DNA from: Subdoligranulum variabile
GTDB taxonomy: Bacteria > Bacillota > Clostridia > Oscillospirales > Ruminococcaceae
DNA length: 64,000 nucleotides
Direction of reading: 5' to 3'
Assembly: GCF_025152575.1 (NCBI RefSeq)
Contig: NZ_CP102293.1
Coordinates: 3,100,001 to 3,164,000, forward strand
In this document: piece by piece, positions 34,701-42,506 of the stretch
Position numbering within the stretch: position 1 is the first letter of the stretch
How the letters are laid out: each line of letters starts with the position of its first letter
Notes under the pieces: generated by a model
The model's database searches: none
What the model was told of the DNA's origin: nothing
What the model saw: only the letters and a program-made list of their open reading frames with translations
Made by a program: the position numbers and the translations under genes

Positions 34701-35729
34701 TTACAGGATCAGCATGGCGTCGCCGAAGCTGAAGAACCGGTATTTCTCCTCTACGGCCACTTTGTAGGCGGCCATGGTCTTTTCATATCCGTAGAAGGCA
34801 GAAATCAGCATAATCAAGGTGCTCTCCGGCAAATGGAAGTTGGTAATCATGCCGTCGATGGCGTGCAAATCGATACCGGGATAAATGAAAATATCGGTAT
34901 TACCACTGCAAGGTACGATCTTTCCGTATTTGGCCCACACAGCTTCCAGCGTACGGCAGCTGGTGGTGCCAACCGCAATGACGCGATGCCCTGACGCGCG
35001 AGTGGCGTTGATAGCGTTGGCAGTGTCCTCACTGACGGAATACCACTCGCTATGCATCTGGTGGTCTTCGATTTCTTCTTCGTTGACCGGCCGGAAGGTG
35101 CCCAGGCCTACGTGCAGTGTCACCTCTGCAATATTTACACCGTTTGCACGGATGGTGTCCAGCAGTTCCGGCGTAAAGTGCAGGCCGGCGGTAGGGGCCG
35201 CTGCGCTGCCGAGTTCCTTGGCGTACACTGTCTGATACTGACTCTGATCCTCGAGCTGTTTGGTGATATAGGGAGGTAAGGGCATCTTGCCGAACTCATC
35301 CAGTTTCTCGTAGAGTGTTTCGGTGTCGTAGGTGAAGGTCACAAACTTGTTGCCGTCCGGCATGGTCTCATCCACCACCGCCGTCAGAGTGCCGTCGCCG
35401 AAAGTAACCTTGGTGCCCGGCTGCATGCGTTTGCCAGGACGGGCCAGGCACTCCCAGGTGTCCCCTTTTACCTGACGCAGAAGCAACAACTCACATACAG
35501 CACCGGTGGGAACTTTGGTGCCCAAAAGGCGGGCGGGCAGGACCTTGGAATTGTTTACGACCAGAAGATCGCCTTTCTCCAAATACTTAGGCAAATCGTG
35601 AAAAATCGCGTGCTCGATGGTATCGTTTTTGCGATTCAGGACCATCAGGCGCGCAGCATCACGAGGCTCTGCCGGTTCCTGAGCAATCAGTTCTTTGGGC
35701 AGGTCATACCAAAAATCTTTTTTCAGCAT
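34701..35729 (-). CDS. queA: S-adenosylmethionine:tRNA ribosyltransferase-isomerase
   Basis: A 342-residue enzyme making epoxyqueuosine in tRNA. Family motifs: DFWYDLPKELIAQEP at the start, VVNNSKVLPARLLG, GSAAAPTAGLHFTPELL, VTLHVGLGTFRPV, and a C-terminal TNFHLPESTLIMLISAF. Pairs functionally with tgt downstream. The ATG has AAGGAAG upstream. It diverges from the lysine riboswitch operon. Confidence 0.97.
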   Translation of the reverse strand: MLKKDFWYDLPKELIAQEPAEPRDAARLMVLNRKNDTIEHAIFHDLPKYLEKGDLLVVNNSKVLPARLLGTKVPTGAVCELLLLRQVKGDTWECLARPGKRMQPGTKVTFGDGTLTAVVDETMPDGNKFVTFTYDTETLYEKLDEFGKMPLPPYITKQLEDQSQYQTVYAKELGSAAAPTAGLHFTPELLDTIRANGVNIAEVTLHVGLGTFRPVNEEEIEDHQMHSEWYSVSEDTANAINATRASGHRVIAVGTTSCRTLEAVWAKYGKIVPCSGNTDIFIYPGIDLHAIDGMITNFHLPESTLIMLISAFYGYEKTMAAYKVAVEEKYRFFSFGDAMLIL

Positions 35730-35749
35730 TGGTTTTCTTCCTTTTTACG

Positions 35750-35778
35750 TTGACAATCAAGAGGGAGCATACTATAAT
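35750..35778 (+). promoter_or_regulatory. Consensus promoter of the lysine operon
   Basis: Perfect TTGACA (35750-35755), 17 bases, perfect TATAAT (35773-35778), a few bases before the riboswitch. Confidence 0.9.
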
Positions 35779-35782
35779 AAAC

Positions 35783-36008
35783 AAAAAACACAGAGGCGCG
35801 AAGTTCATCAGTAGCTTGTTCTGCAAGCCCCGCCAGGGCATGGAACGGTGAAAGGGACCTTCGCCGAAGGCGGTACGCGGCACGTACCGACCTGGGCTCG
35901 TTTCCGAACAGGAGCGGGACTGTCACATCTGAAGGATGTGTTGCGCTGTGTGTATGCAATATGATATTATATTGCATTTTGTGCCGGTTTTCAAGCCGGT
36001 TTTTTTGT
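35783..36008 (+). promoter_or_regulatory. Lysine riboswitch (L box) with terminator
   Basis: Conserved L-box blocks appear in order: AGAGGCGCGAAGTTC, CAGTAGC, GGTGAAAGGGACC, CTTCGCCGAAGG, GGGACTGTCAC. A possible antiterminator stem TGCAATAT/ATATTGCA lies near 35955-35976 and a CCGGTT/AGCCGG terminator with seven T at 35984-36007. Lysine binding should favour termination and switch off asd-dapA-dapB. Confidence 0.93.
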
Positions 36009-36090
36009 TATCTGTGCAAATTATTCACGAGAGTGAATGTTGCTGCATAGAAATAGGAAGGGTTTAAGCGAAAGGAAGGTCCTGGTTACA

Positions 36091-37167
36091 ATGAAACAGT
36101 ATAATGTGGGCGTCATCGGCGCCACCGGCATGGTCGGTCAGCGGTTCGTGACGCTGCTGGAAAATCACCCCTGGTTCCGCCTGAAAGCAGTGGCCGCCAG
36201 TGCGCGCAGCGCCGGCAAAACCTACGAGGAAGCAGTGGGCGGCCGATGGCTGATGCAGACGCCGATGCCGGAATGTGCCAAGAAACTGGTGGTGCTGGAC
36301 GCCTCCCATGTGGAAGAGGTCGCTTCGCAGGTTGACTTCGTATTCTGCGCAGTCAACATGAAAAAGGATGAAATCAAAGCCCTGGAAGAAGCCTACGCGA
36401 AGGCGGAATGCCCGGTAGTTTCCAACAACAGTGCCCATCGCTTCACGCCGGATGTGCCGATGGTGGTGCCGGAAATTAATGCTGATCATATCGAAATTAT
36501 TCCCGCTCAGCGCAAGCGGCTGGGCACAAAGCGTGGTTTCATTGCGGTCAAGTCCAACTGCAGCCTGCAGAGCTATGTGCCGGCCCTGCATCCGCTGCGT
36601 GGTTATGGTATTACCGACGTGCTGGTATGTACCTATCAGGCAATCTCCGGTGCAGGCAAGACATTTGAAACGTTCCCGGACATTCTCGACAACGTAATCC
36701 CCTATATCGGCGGTGAGGAAGAAAAGAGCGAACAGGAGCCGCTGAAGTTGTGGGGTAAGATCGAAGGAGACCGGATTGTTTCGGCAGATTCTCCCCGGTT
36801 TACGGCCCAGTGCCTGCGTGTACCGGTGTCTGACGGCCATATGGGAGCAGTCTTTGTACGGTTTTCCAATAAGCCCACGCAGGAAGAAATCCTCAAGGCG
36901 TGGAAGGAATTTCACGGCCCGGCACAGGATCTCAATCTCCCCAGCGCACCGAAACAGTTCCTGCATTATTTCGAGGAAAACGACCGTCCGCAACCGAAAC
37001 TGGACCGTATGCTGGAAAACGGCATGGCGGTAAGTGTCGGACGTCTGCGCCCGGATAACCAGTACGATTACAAGTTCGTCTGCCTGTCCCACAATACGCT
37101 GCGCGGCGCCGCCGGTGGCGGTGTGCTGCTGGCAGAATTGCTGGCAGCCAAAGGCTACTTTGATTGA
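36091..37167 (+). CDS. asd: Aspartate-semialdehyde dehydrogenase, archaeal/fungal type
   Basis: A 358-residue NADPH enzyme reducing aspartyl phosphate, second step toward lysine, threonine and methionine. N-terminal GATGMVGQRFVTLL binds NADP; the catalytic Cys is in VKSNCSLQSYVPALHPL, with YQAISGAGK after it and VPVSDGHMGAVFVRF carrying the active His. The KSNCS site, 358-residue length and missing typical bacterial NPNCST context fit the archaeal/eukaryotic branch. The ATG at 36091 has AAAGGAAGG upstream; a start at 36037 is less likely. Confidence 0.93.
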   Translation: MKQYNVGVIGATGMVGQRFVTLLENHPWFRLKAVAASARSAGKTYEEAVGGRWLMQTPMPECAKKLVVLDASHVEEVASQVDFVFCAVNMKKDEIKALEEAYAKAECPVVSNNSAHRFTPDVPMVVPEINADHIEIIPAQRKRLGTKRGFIAVKSNCSLQSYVPALHPLRGYGITDVLVCTYQAISGAGKTFETFPDILDNVIPYIGGEEEKSEQEPLKLWGKIEGDRIVSADSPRFTAQCLRVPVSDGHMGAVFVRFSNKPTQEEILKAWKEFHGPAQDLNLPSAPKQFLHYFEENDRPQPKLDRMLENGMAVSVGRLRPDNQYDYKFVCLSHNTLRGAAGGGVLLAELLAAKGYFD

Positions 37168-37186
37168 TCGATAAGGAGCGTATCCC

Positions 37187-38077
37187 ATGAAAAAGCCCGT
37201 TTTTACCGGAGCCGCTGTGGCCATCATAACCCCCATGCATGCCGACGGCAGCGTGAACTTTGAAGAACTGGGACGTCTGATTGAAGATCAGATTTCCAAC
37301 CATACCGATGCCATCGTGATCTGCGGGACCACGGGTGAGTCTCCGGCGCTGGATCACGAGGAGCACACGGAATGCATCCGTTATACGGTGAAAAAGGTGG
37401 CAGGCCGGGTGCCAGTCATCGCGGGAACGGGCTCCAATGATACCCGCTATGCGATTCAGCTGTCCCGTCAGGCCCAGCAGGACGGCGCGGACGCGTTGCT
37501 GCTGGTTACACCGTATTACAACAAGACCAGCCAGGCCGGACTTCTGGCTCATTATACGGCGATTGCCCAGGCGGTCGATCTGCCTTGCATTCTCTACAAC
37601 GTCCCCAGCCGAACCGGTTGCAATTTGCAGCCTGCCACACTGGCAGAGCTTGCCAAACTTCCCAACATCAATGCGGTGAAAGAAGCCAGCGGAAATATCT
37701 CACAAGTCGCAGAGGTGGCGGAGCTGTGCGGCGAAAATCTGAATATCTATTCTGGCAATGATGACCAGATCATCCCGCTGCTGGCTCTGGGCGGCAAAGG
37801 GGTGATCAGCGTGCTGTCCAATGTTGCACCGCAGTACACCCATGATCTGTGTGCTAAATGGTTTTCGGGCGATACGACGGGCAGCTTGGCCATGCAGCTT
37901 AAAGCACTCCCGCTGTGCAAGGCGCTTTTTGCCGATGTAAACCCGATTCCCGTCAAGTGGGCGATGAACCGCCTCGGTTGGAAAGCTGGTCCCTGCCGCC
38001 TGCCGTTGGTGGCCCCTTCGGCTGCCGTGCAGCAGCGTCTGGAAACGGCTATGCGGGACTTTGGATTGCTGAAATAA
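37187..38077 (+). CDS. dapA: 4-hydroxy-tetrahydrodipicolinate synthase
   Basis: A 296-residue TIM-barrel aldolase condensing pyruvate with aspartate semialdehyde. GTTGESPALDHEEH is the substrate motif, VTPYYNKTSQAGLLAHY and LYNVPSRTGCNL hold the catalytic Tyr, and VKEASGN the Schiff-base Lys. It follows asd by 19 bases and is followed by an internal terminator. Confidence 0.96.
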   Translation: MKKPVFTGAAVAIITPMHADGSVNFEELGRLIEDQISNHTDAIVICGTTGESPALDHEEHTECIRYTVKKVAGRVPVIAGTGSNDTRYAIQLSRQAQQDGADALLLVTPYYNKTSQAGLLAHYTAIAQAVDLPCILYNVPSRTGCNLQPATLAELAKLPNINAVKEASGNISQVAEVAELCGENLNIYSGNDDQIIPLLALGGKGVISVLSNVAPQYTHDLCAKWFSGDTTGSLAMQLKALPLCKALFADVNPIPVKWAMNRLGWKAGPCRLPLVAPSAAVQQRLETAMRDFGLLK

Positions 38078-38081
38078 TGGC

Positions 38082-38118
38082 AGCCGGTCCGCAGGTTTTT
38101 TCTGCGGACCGGCTTTTT
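38082..38118 (+). terminator. Terminator between dapA and dapB
   Basis: AGCCGGTCCGCA/TGCGGACCGGCT, perfect 12-base arms, then TTTTT; it begins five bases after the dapA stop, within what otherwise seems one operon. Confidence 0.85.
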
Positions 38119-38145
38119 ATAGAGAGAAAGGATTGGAAACCGACT

Positions 38146-38913
38146 ATGACGGATATCATCATCCAGGGAATTTACGGCCGTATGGGCCGGACATTGGTGG
38201 AAAAAATTTCCGAACGCAACGACTGCCGTGTTGTGGCAGGCGTTGATCGGGAGGTTGGCTCCGTAGGCAAGATCCCGGTTTATACTGACTTTTCACAGTT
38301 GCCCTGTAAAGGGGTTATCATTGATTTTTCCTCGCCGGCCGGGGCTGTTTCAGCGGCAGTGTATGGCGCCGCCCATTCCCTGCCCTGCGTGATCTGCTCC
38401 ACGGGGCTTTCCAAGGAAGATGAAGCGGCTCTTGAAACGGCCAGTACCAAGACCCCCATTTTCCGTAGCGCCAATATGTCGTTGGGAGTCAATGTGCTGA
38501 TTGAACTGGCTCGGCAGACTACGCGGGCTCTCGGCGGAGAATTCGACATTGAGATCGTGGAGAAACACCATCACAATAAATTGGATGCTCCCAGCGGTAC
38601 GGCACTGATGATTGCCGATGCCATCAACGCGGAGGCCGGCGACAAATATGAGTATGTCTATGACCGTTCTCAGGTACGCAAAAAGCGGGAGGCCAAGGAA
38701 CTGGGGATCAGTGCAGTGCGCGGTGGCGGGATTGTCGGTGAACACGAAGTCCTCTTCTGTGGGCCGGACGAGGTCCTCACACTGCAGCACAGTGCAGGAA
38801 GCCGCGGGGTATTTGCCGATGGCGCCATCCAGGCGGCACTCTATCTGGCAGCGCAAAAGCCCGGCTACTATACGATGACGGATCTTCTTCGTGGGAAACT
38901 GCCATGCGCCTGA
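38146..38913 (+). CDS. dapB: 4-hydroxy-tetrahydrodipicolinate reductase
   Basis: A 255-residue reductase. Start IIIQGIYGRMGRTL is the NAD(P)-binding motif; IVEKHHHNKLDAPSGTAL is the DapB active-site signature with the catalytic His and Lys. SLGVNVL and GEHEVLFCGPDE are also typical. The ATG at 38146 was chosen because it starts this strand; the preceding open frame covers the dapA end. It overlaps capA by 10 bases. Confidence 0.95.
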   Translation: MTDIIIQGIYGRMGRTLVEKISERNDCRVVAGVDREVGSVGKIPVYTDFSQLPCKGVIIDFSSPAGAVSAAVYGAAHSLPCVICSTGLSKEDEAALETASTKTPIFRSANMSLGVNVLIELARQTTRALGGEFDIEIVEKHHHNKLDAPSGTALMIADAINAEAGDKYEYVYDRSQVRKKREAKELGISAVRGGGIVGEHEVLFCGPDEVLTLQHSAGSRGVFADGAIQAALYLAAQKPGYYTMTDLLRGKLPCA

Positions 38914-40142
38914 GAGGAAATGAAATTGCGGCCTGCATCGTAATTGCGGCAGGTGTAGGCGGCGTGTTGCTGGGATCGCTGTTTCAGGAGCCGCTGCAGA
39001 CCAGTGTAACGGCGTTTGCCACCACTGTACTGCCGGTGCCCACTGCTACACCGGCGCCTACCCCGCTCCCCACGCCTGCACCGACGCCGGAGCCCACACC
39101 AACAGTGGAAACGGTCCGGTTCTCCGCCACCGGAGACGATTTGATTCATGACGGAATTTTTTTGCAGGCGAGAGAGCGCGGAAAAGACGGACATTATGAT
39201 TTCAGCGAAGCCTATGAGCCGATGCGTGATTTTTACACACAGTTTGACGTGAACTGGCTGAATCAGGAAACGCTTGTCAATGATGCCTTTGAACCGAGCG
39301 GTTATCCCCTGTTCTCTACGCCGGGCGATATTACAGATGCGCTCTACGACCTGGGATTTCGCGTATTCAGTATGTCCAACAACCATAGCTATGACAAAGG
39401 TGCGGAAGGAATTGCTTCTTCGCTGGAACACTGGGCATCGCTGCCTGATGATGTTGCCTATATGGGATTCTACAACCTGGATACCTACGATGAATATGTG
39501 TACCAGACGGTCAACGGTATTACTTTTGGGTATCTCTCCTACACAGAATACACCAACGGTCTGCCGACACCAAGTGAATCCAACTATGGGGTAGTTTATT
39601 TGGACGACCGGGAAACGATCGCCAAGCAGATTGCTGACATGCGCCCCAACTGTGATGTGCTGGTGGTGAGCTGCCATTGGGGTGTAGAAGGCAGTCACGA
39701 AATGACAGATTTTCAAACCGAAACAGCCCAGTGGCTGGCAGACCAGGGCGTGGATCTGATCATCGGTACCCATCCACATGTGACCCAGAATGCACAATGG
39801 CTGACTGGCGTCAATGGAAATCAGACGTTCGTGGCATACAGTCTTGGCAACTTTATCAATGCGCAGTCGCAGCCTGACAACATGGTCGGCGCAATTCTCG
39901 ATATCACGTTTCAGAAGACGAGCCAGCCGGACGGCTCGGTGTCCGTGAAGATGCTGGATCCTAAACTGCACGGCGTGGTAACCCACTATGAGGCCGGATA
40001 TCAAAATATCCGCGTCTATCCCTACAGTGATTATACAGACGAACTGGGTGCTGCGCATGGATTATTTACGTTGACTCGGGCACAGATTGAAGAAACACTC
40101 CGAAGCTCCATTGATGCGCAATTCCTTGCTTTGGATCAATAA
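38904..40142 (+). CDS. CapA family protein (poly-gamma-glutamate synthesis-like)
   Basis: A 412-residue exported protein: an N-terminal membrane or signal segment (about residues 8-24), a Pro/Thr-rich linker (about 45-70) and a metallophosphatase-like CapA domain with FSATGDDLIHDG, NQETLV, FSMSNNHSYDKG, VVSCHWGVEG and IGTHPHVTQ. CapA proteins help make or modify cell-surface poly-glutamate or related polymers. Its position after dapB (10-base overlap) suggests shared expression. Confidence 0.9.
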   Translation: MRLRGNEIAACIVIAAGVGGVLLGSLFQEPLQTSVTAFATTVLPVPTATPAPTPLPTPAPTPEPTPTVETVRFSATGDDLIHDGIFLQARERGKDGHYDFSEAYEPMRDFYTQFDVNWLNQETLVNDAFEPSGYPLFSTPGDITDALYDLGFRVFSMSNNHSYDKGAEGIASSLEHWASLPDDVAYMGFYNLDTYDEYVYQTVNGITFGYLSYTEYTNGLPTPSESNYGVVYLDDRETIAKQIADMRPNCDVLVVSCHWGVEGSHEMTDFQTETAQWLADQGVDLIIGTHPHVTQNAQWLTGVNGNQTFVAYSLGNFINAQSQPDNMVGAILDITFQKTSQPDGSVSVKMLDPKLHGVVTHYEAGYQNIRVYPYSDYTDELGAAHGLFTLTRAQIEETLRSSIDAQFLALDQ

Positions 40143-40167
40143 ATAAAACGAAAGGGTGTATGTAGTT

Positions 40168-40623
40168 ATGTATGGCGTCAGCAAGATCAGCAGCGAGCAG
40201 AACATTTTGCTCACAACTTTTCCAGGCGCGCAGTACAGTGCGCAGAGCCTGGCAGACCATCTCGATGTTTTTGCCAAGGCCGGCATTGTTGTTGACATGA
40301 TTTGTCAGAGCGCGCCACGCGGTACGGCTGTAGATTTCAGCTTCACAACCAGCTATGACAACTTTGCGGCTGTGATGAAGGCACTGCCTGCTGCCGCCAA
40401 ACAACATCCACCGCTGGTTTCGGGCGGTTACAGCAAAATCAACCTTTTCGGCGAGGAAATGGTCACAAGTTGCGGTGTGGCGGCCCGGGCGCTCTCGGCG
40501 CTGGCTGGAGCCGGAATTGAAATCGTTTTGATCACGACCAGTGATTTGGATATTTCGTTGCTGATCCGACAGCAGGATGAAGATGCGGCCCTGGAAGCGC
40601 TGCACAAGGTTTTTGAAGTTTGA
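40168..40623 (+). CDS. Free-standing ACT-domain protein resembling the aspartokinase regulatory end
   Basis: A 151-residue protein made of two ACT units: residues about 5-70 (ISSEQNILLTTF, GIVVDMICQSA) and about 85-150 (INLFGEEMVTSCGVAARALSALAGAGIEIVLITTSDLDISLLI, ending in LHKVFEV). This resembles the C-terminal regulatory end of aspartate kinase, without a kinase domain. No kinase part lies upstream. As the last gene of a lysine-controlled cluster it may sense lysine or threonine for a kinase elsewhere. The ATG at 40168 is preferred over GTG at 40156 on ribosome-site spacing. Confidence 0.75.
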   Translation: MYGVSKISSEQNILLTTFPGAQYSAQSLADHLDVFAKAGIVVDMICQSAPRGTAVDFSFTTSYDNFAAVMKALPAAAKQHPPLVSGGYSKINLFGEEMVTSCGVAARALSALAGAGIEIVLITTSDLDISLLIRQQDEDAALEALHKVFEV

Positions 40624-40625
40624 AG

Positions 40626-40671
40626 GAAAAAGGACCTCTTTGCCAACCAGATGGCAAAGAGGTCCTTTTTC
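40626..40671 (+). terminator. Terminator after ACT gene (bidirectional)
   Basis: Long perfect arms AAAAAGGACCTCTTTGCCA and complement with a six-base loop; T runs on both strands serve the ACT gene and the facing CPBP gene. Confidence 0.88.
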
Positions 40672-40682
40672 CTAGCGATCGC

Positions 40683-41684
40683 TTAGTCAGAAGCCGGTTG
40701 TCGAAAAACTTTGCTGCTGAGAAACGGTATAAAAACAATTCCATACAAAACGGCGGTAAGGCCGATATCCGCCCAGGAGTACACTTGATTGCTGATCTCG
40801 GCGGTTCCAGACCAGACGAGGATCATGTTGTTATTAAGGTAATGCAGCAGTACCGGTACCCATATGTTGCGGTCACAGACTTCATAGGCAAATGTAAAGA
40901 AAATGCCCGCTGTAATGCATGTGATGATTTGGGCAATGAGGCTTTGAAAGGAGGTTTGCGGACTGTAAAAAAAGAGATTGAGGGGCAGATGCCACAGCCC
41001 CCAGAGAATTCCCAGCAGCAGAACACCACGCCGCTTACCGAACCGTTTTTGAAGCACGGGCGTCAGGTAATAACGCCAACCGTATTCTTCGCCGAAAAAT
41101 GGAAGAAATGACAGAAAAAAGTTGGGAATCAGGATCGCCGCATACATCCATGGCACGAAACTTGCCCAGTAAGCAAGATAATCATGCCATGCTGTTTCGC
41201 CTTCCAAAGCGACGGACACAAAAATGATGGCGGTTTTGAGGAGCAAAAACAGTGCACAGATCCCGAAAGCAAAAAGGCCTTTTCCACGCCAACGCAGGCC
41301 ATAGATGGTACGCTTTTCTTTCTTGTCTGTGAGAAGAAAAATCCAGGCGAGAAGCGAACCAATCACCAGAACTACATTGATCACTGAAAGCCACAACGTA
41401 TCGGAAGGATAAACAACCGAAAAAAGACTTGCTGCCACACAGAGGATGGCGGCAAAAAGATGCAGCACAAAGAACCGTAAGGGCATCGCCCGGCGCTTGG
41501 CGGCAAGATAGGCGAGCATAACGCCTGCGGCGGGATACATCATCTGAGAATTGGCAAAGCAGCTGGTATCGAGGCCTGCCCGCTGGGCAATTGCCAGAGG
41601 AACCCCCATAAGATAGGGCACTGCAAAGGCAACGAGGAAAAAAACGGTCAGTTCGCGTTTACTGGTTTGAATGGGCTCATTCAT
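40683..41684 (-). CDS. CPBP family intramembrane metalloprotease
   Basis: A 333-residue membrane protein with about eight helices. The CPBP/Abi motifs are FGEEYGWR (EE-x-x-x-R), GLWHLPL and HYLNNN, which form the metal-binding site. Such proteins act in prenylated-protein processing or in peptide/bacteriocin immunity. The start ATG has GGAGGAGG upstream and overlaps the previous gene by 8 bases. The co-transcribed XRE regulator suggests a small regulated cassette. Confidence 0.87.
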   Translation of the reverse strand: MNEPIQTSKRELTVFFLVAFAVPYLMGVPLAIAQRAGLDTSCFANSQMMYPAAGVMLAYLAAKRRAMPLRFFVLHLFAAILCVAASLFSVVYPSDTLWLSVINVVLVIGSLLAWIFLLTDKKEKRTIYGLRWRGKGLFAFGICALFLLLKTAIIFVSVALEGETAWHDYLAYWASFVPWMYAAILIPNFFLSFLPFFGEEYGWRYYLTPVLQKRFGKRRGVLLLGILWGLWHLPLNLFFYSPQTSFQSLIAQIITCITAGIFFTFAYEVCDRNIWVPVLLHYLNNNMILVWSGTAEISNQVYSWADIGLTAVLYGIVFIPFLSSKVFRQPASD

Positions 41685-42132
41685 GGTCGTCCTCCTCCGT
41701 ATACTCGAGCTGCTCGTGACGTTTTCTATAAATACCTGCGATAATCTGCAGGATAACCAGGCAGAGAAGTGTTGTAAATCCTCCGCTAAACAGAGCCCCG
41801 GGCCAGTAGCCTCGCTGCACGAAGCTGAACACAAACACGGCAATACCTGTCACGAGGGCCCCAACCAGATTGGCACCGAAATTGGCCTGGATGTGGCGAT
41901 CCCAGATGCCATTTCGCAGGCACTCTTCCAGCGAATACAGACTGGCAATCATGAAGATGATCCACTCCCCGGTCAGGCTTTCTGCAGGAATGCCCATGAC
42001 ATTCTGTACAAGCATGGAAATCAAAAGTCCCCACCACATAAGCCAGAAACCACGACTTTCCACCTTGAGAAGTTTCTGCTCCTGCATTTCATCCAGAAGA
42101 TTCTTTTTGGAAAAGATATTCAGCTTCATCAT
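41677..42132 (-). CDS. DUF6773-like membrane protein
   Basis: A 151-residue protein. A polar N-terminal part (MKLNIFSKKNLLDEMQEQKLLKVESRG) precedes four hydrophobic helices, ending in an acidic tail (EYTEEDDHE). This resembles the DUF6773 family, whose members often follow a small XRE regulator, as here. Function unknown. Confidence 0.6.
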   Translation of the reverse strand: MMKLNIFSKKNLLDEMQEQKLLKVESRGFWLMWWGLLISMLVQNVMGIPAESLTGEWIIFMIASLYSLEECLRNGIWDRHIQANFGANLVGALVTGIAVFVFSFVQRGYWPGALFSGGFTTLLCLVILQIIAGIYRKRHEQLEYTEEDDHE

Positions 42133-42330
42133 TTACTCCTCCCAGAAAAGATCGTCCAGCGTTTTGTCCAACGCCTTGCAGATACTTTTACAAAGATTGA
42201 TTGTAGGGTTGTACTCCCCTTTTTCTATGGCATTGATGGTCTGCCGGGAAACCCCCACCGCTTCTGCCAGTGCCCCCTGTGTCATATCCTTTTCGGCACG
42301 TGCCGCCTTGAGTTTCAGATTTTTTGCCAT
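42133..42330 (-). CDS. Small XRE-type transcriptional regulator
   Basis: A 65-residue helix-turn-helix protein consisting only of the DNA-binding domain: LKAARAEKDMTQGALAEAVGVSRQTINAIEKGEYNP, with the recognition helix VSRQTINAIE. The ATG at 42330 follows AAGGAGG. It is first in a three-gene operon and probably represses its own promoter. Confidence 0.92.
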   Translation of the reverse strand: MAKNLKLKAARAEKDMTQGALAEAVGVSRQTINAIEKGEYNPTINLCKSICKALDKTLDDLFWEE

Positions 42331-42371
42331 TCGTGCCTCCTTGATTTCCGATGCCAACTGTCGGTGGCCCC

Positions 42372-42400
42372 AATATAACATACATTTTCTGGAATGTCAA
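42372..42400 (-). promoter_or_regulatory. Promoter and likely operator of the XRE cassette
   Basis: On the minus strand TTGACA (42400-42395), 17 bases, TATATT (42377-42372). Within the spacer the inverted repeat ACATT-6-AATGT (42382-42397) fits binding by the XRE protein. Confidence 0.7.
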
Positions 42401-42426
42401 TTATATTTTACAAATTGTCGCATTGC

Positions 42427-42455
42427 TTGCGGTAGCAGCTTTGCTGTGATATGAT
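42427..42455 (+). promoter_or_regulatory. Promoter candidate for nadE
   Basis: TTGCGG (42427-42432), 17 bases, TATGAT (42450-42455), 52 bases before the nadE ATG. Confidence 0.4.
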
Positions 42456-42506
42456 ACCCATAGATGTCAGAAAACGAACAAAAATGAGTAAAAGGAAGTT
42501 GGAGCC

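Noticed and set aside
36064..37236. 390-codon frame opposite asd
   Set aside because: Shadow; asd is well supported on the plus strand behind the lysine riboswitch.
38868..40058. 396-codon frame opposite capA
   Set aside because: Shadow; CapA motifs are on the plus strand.
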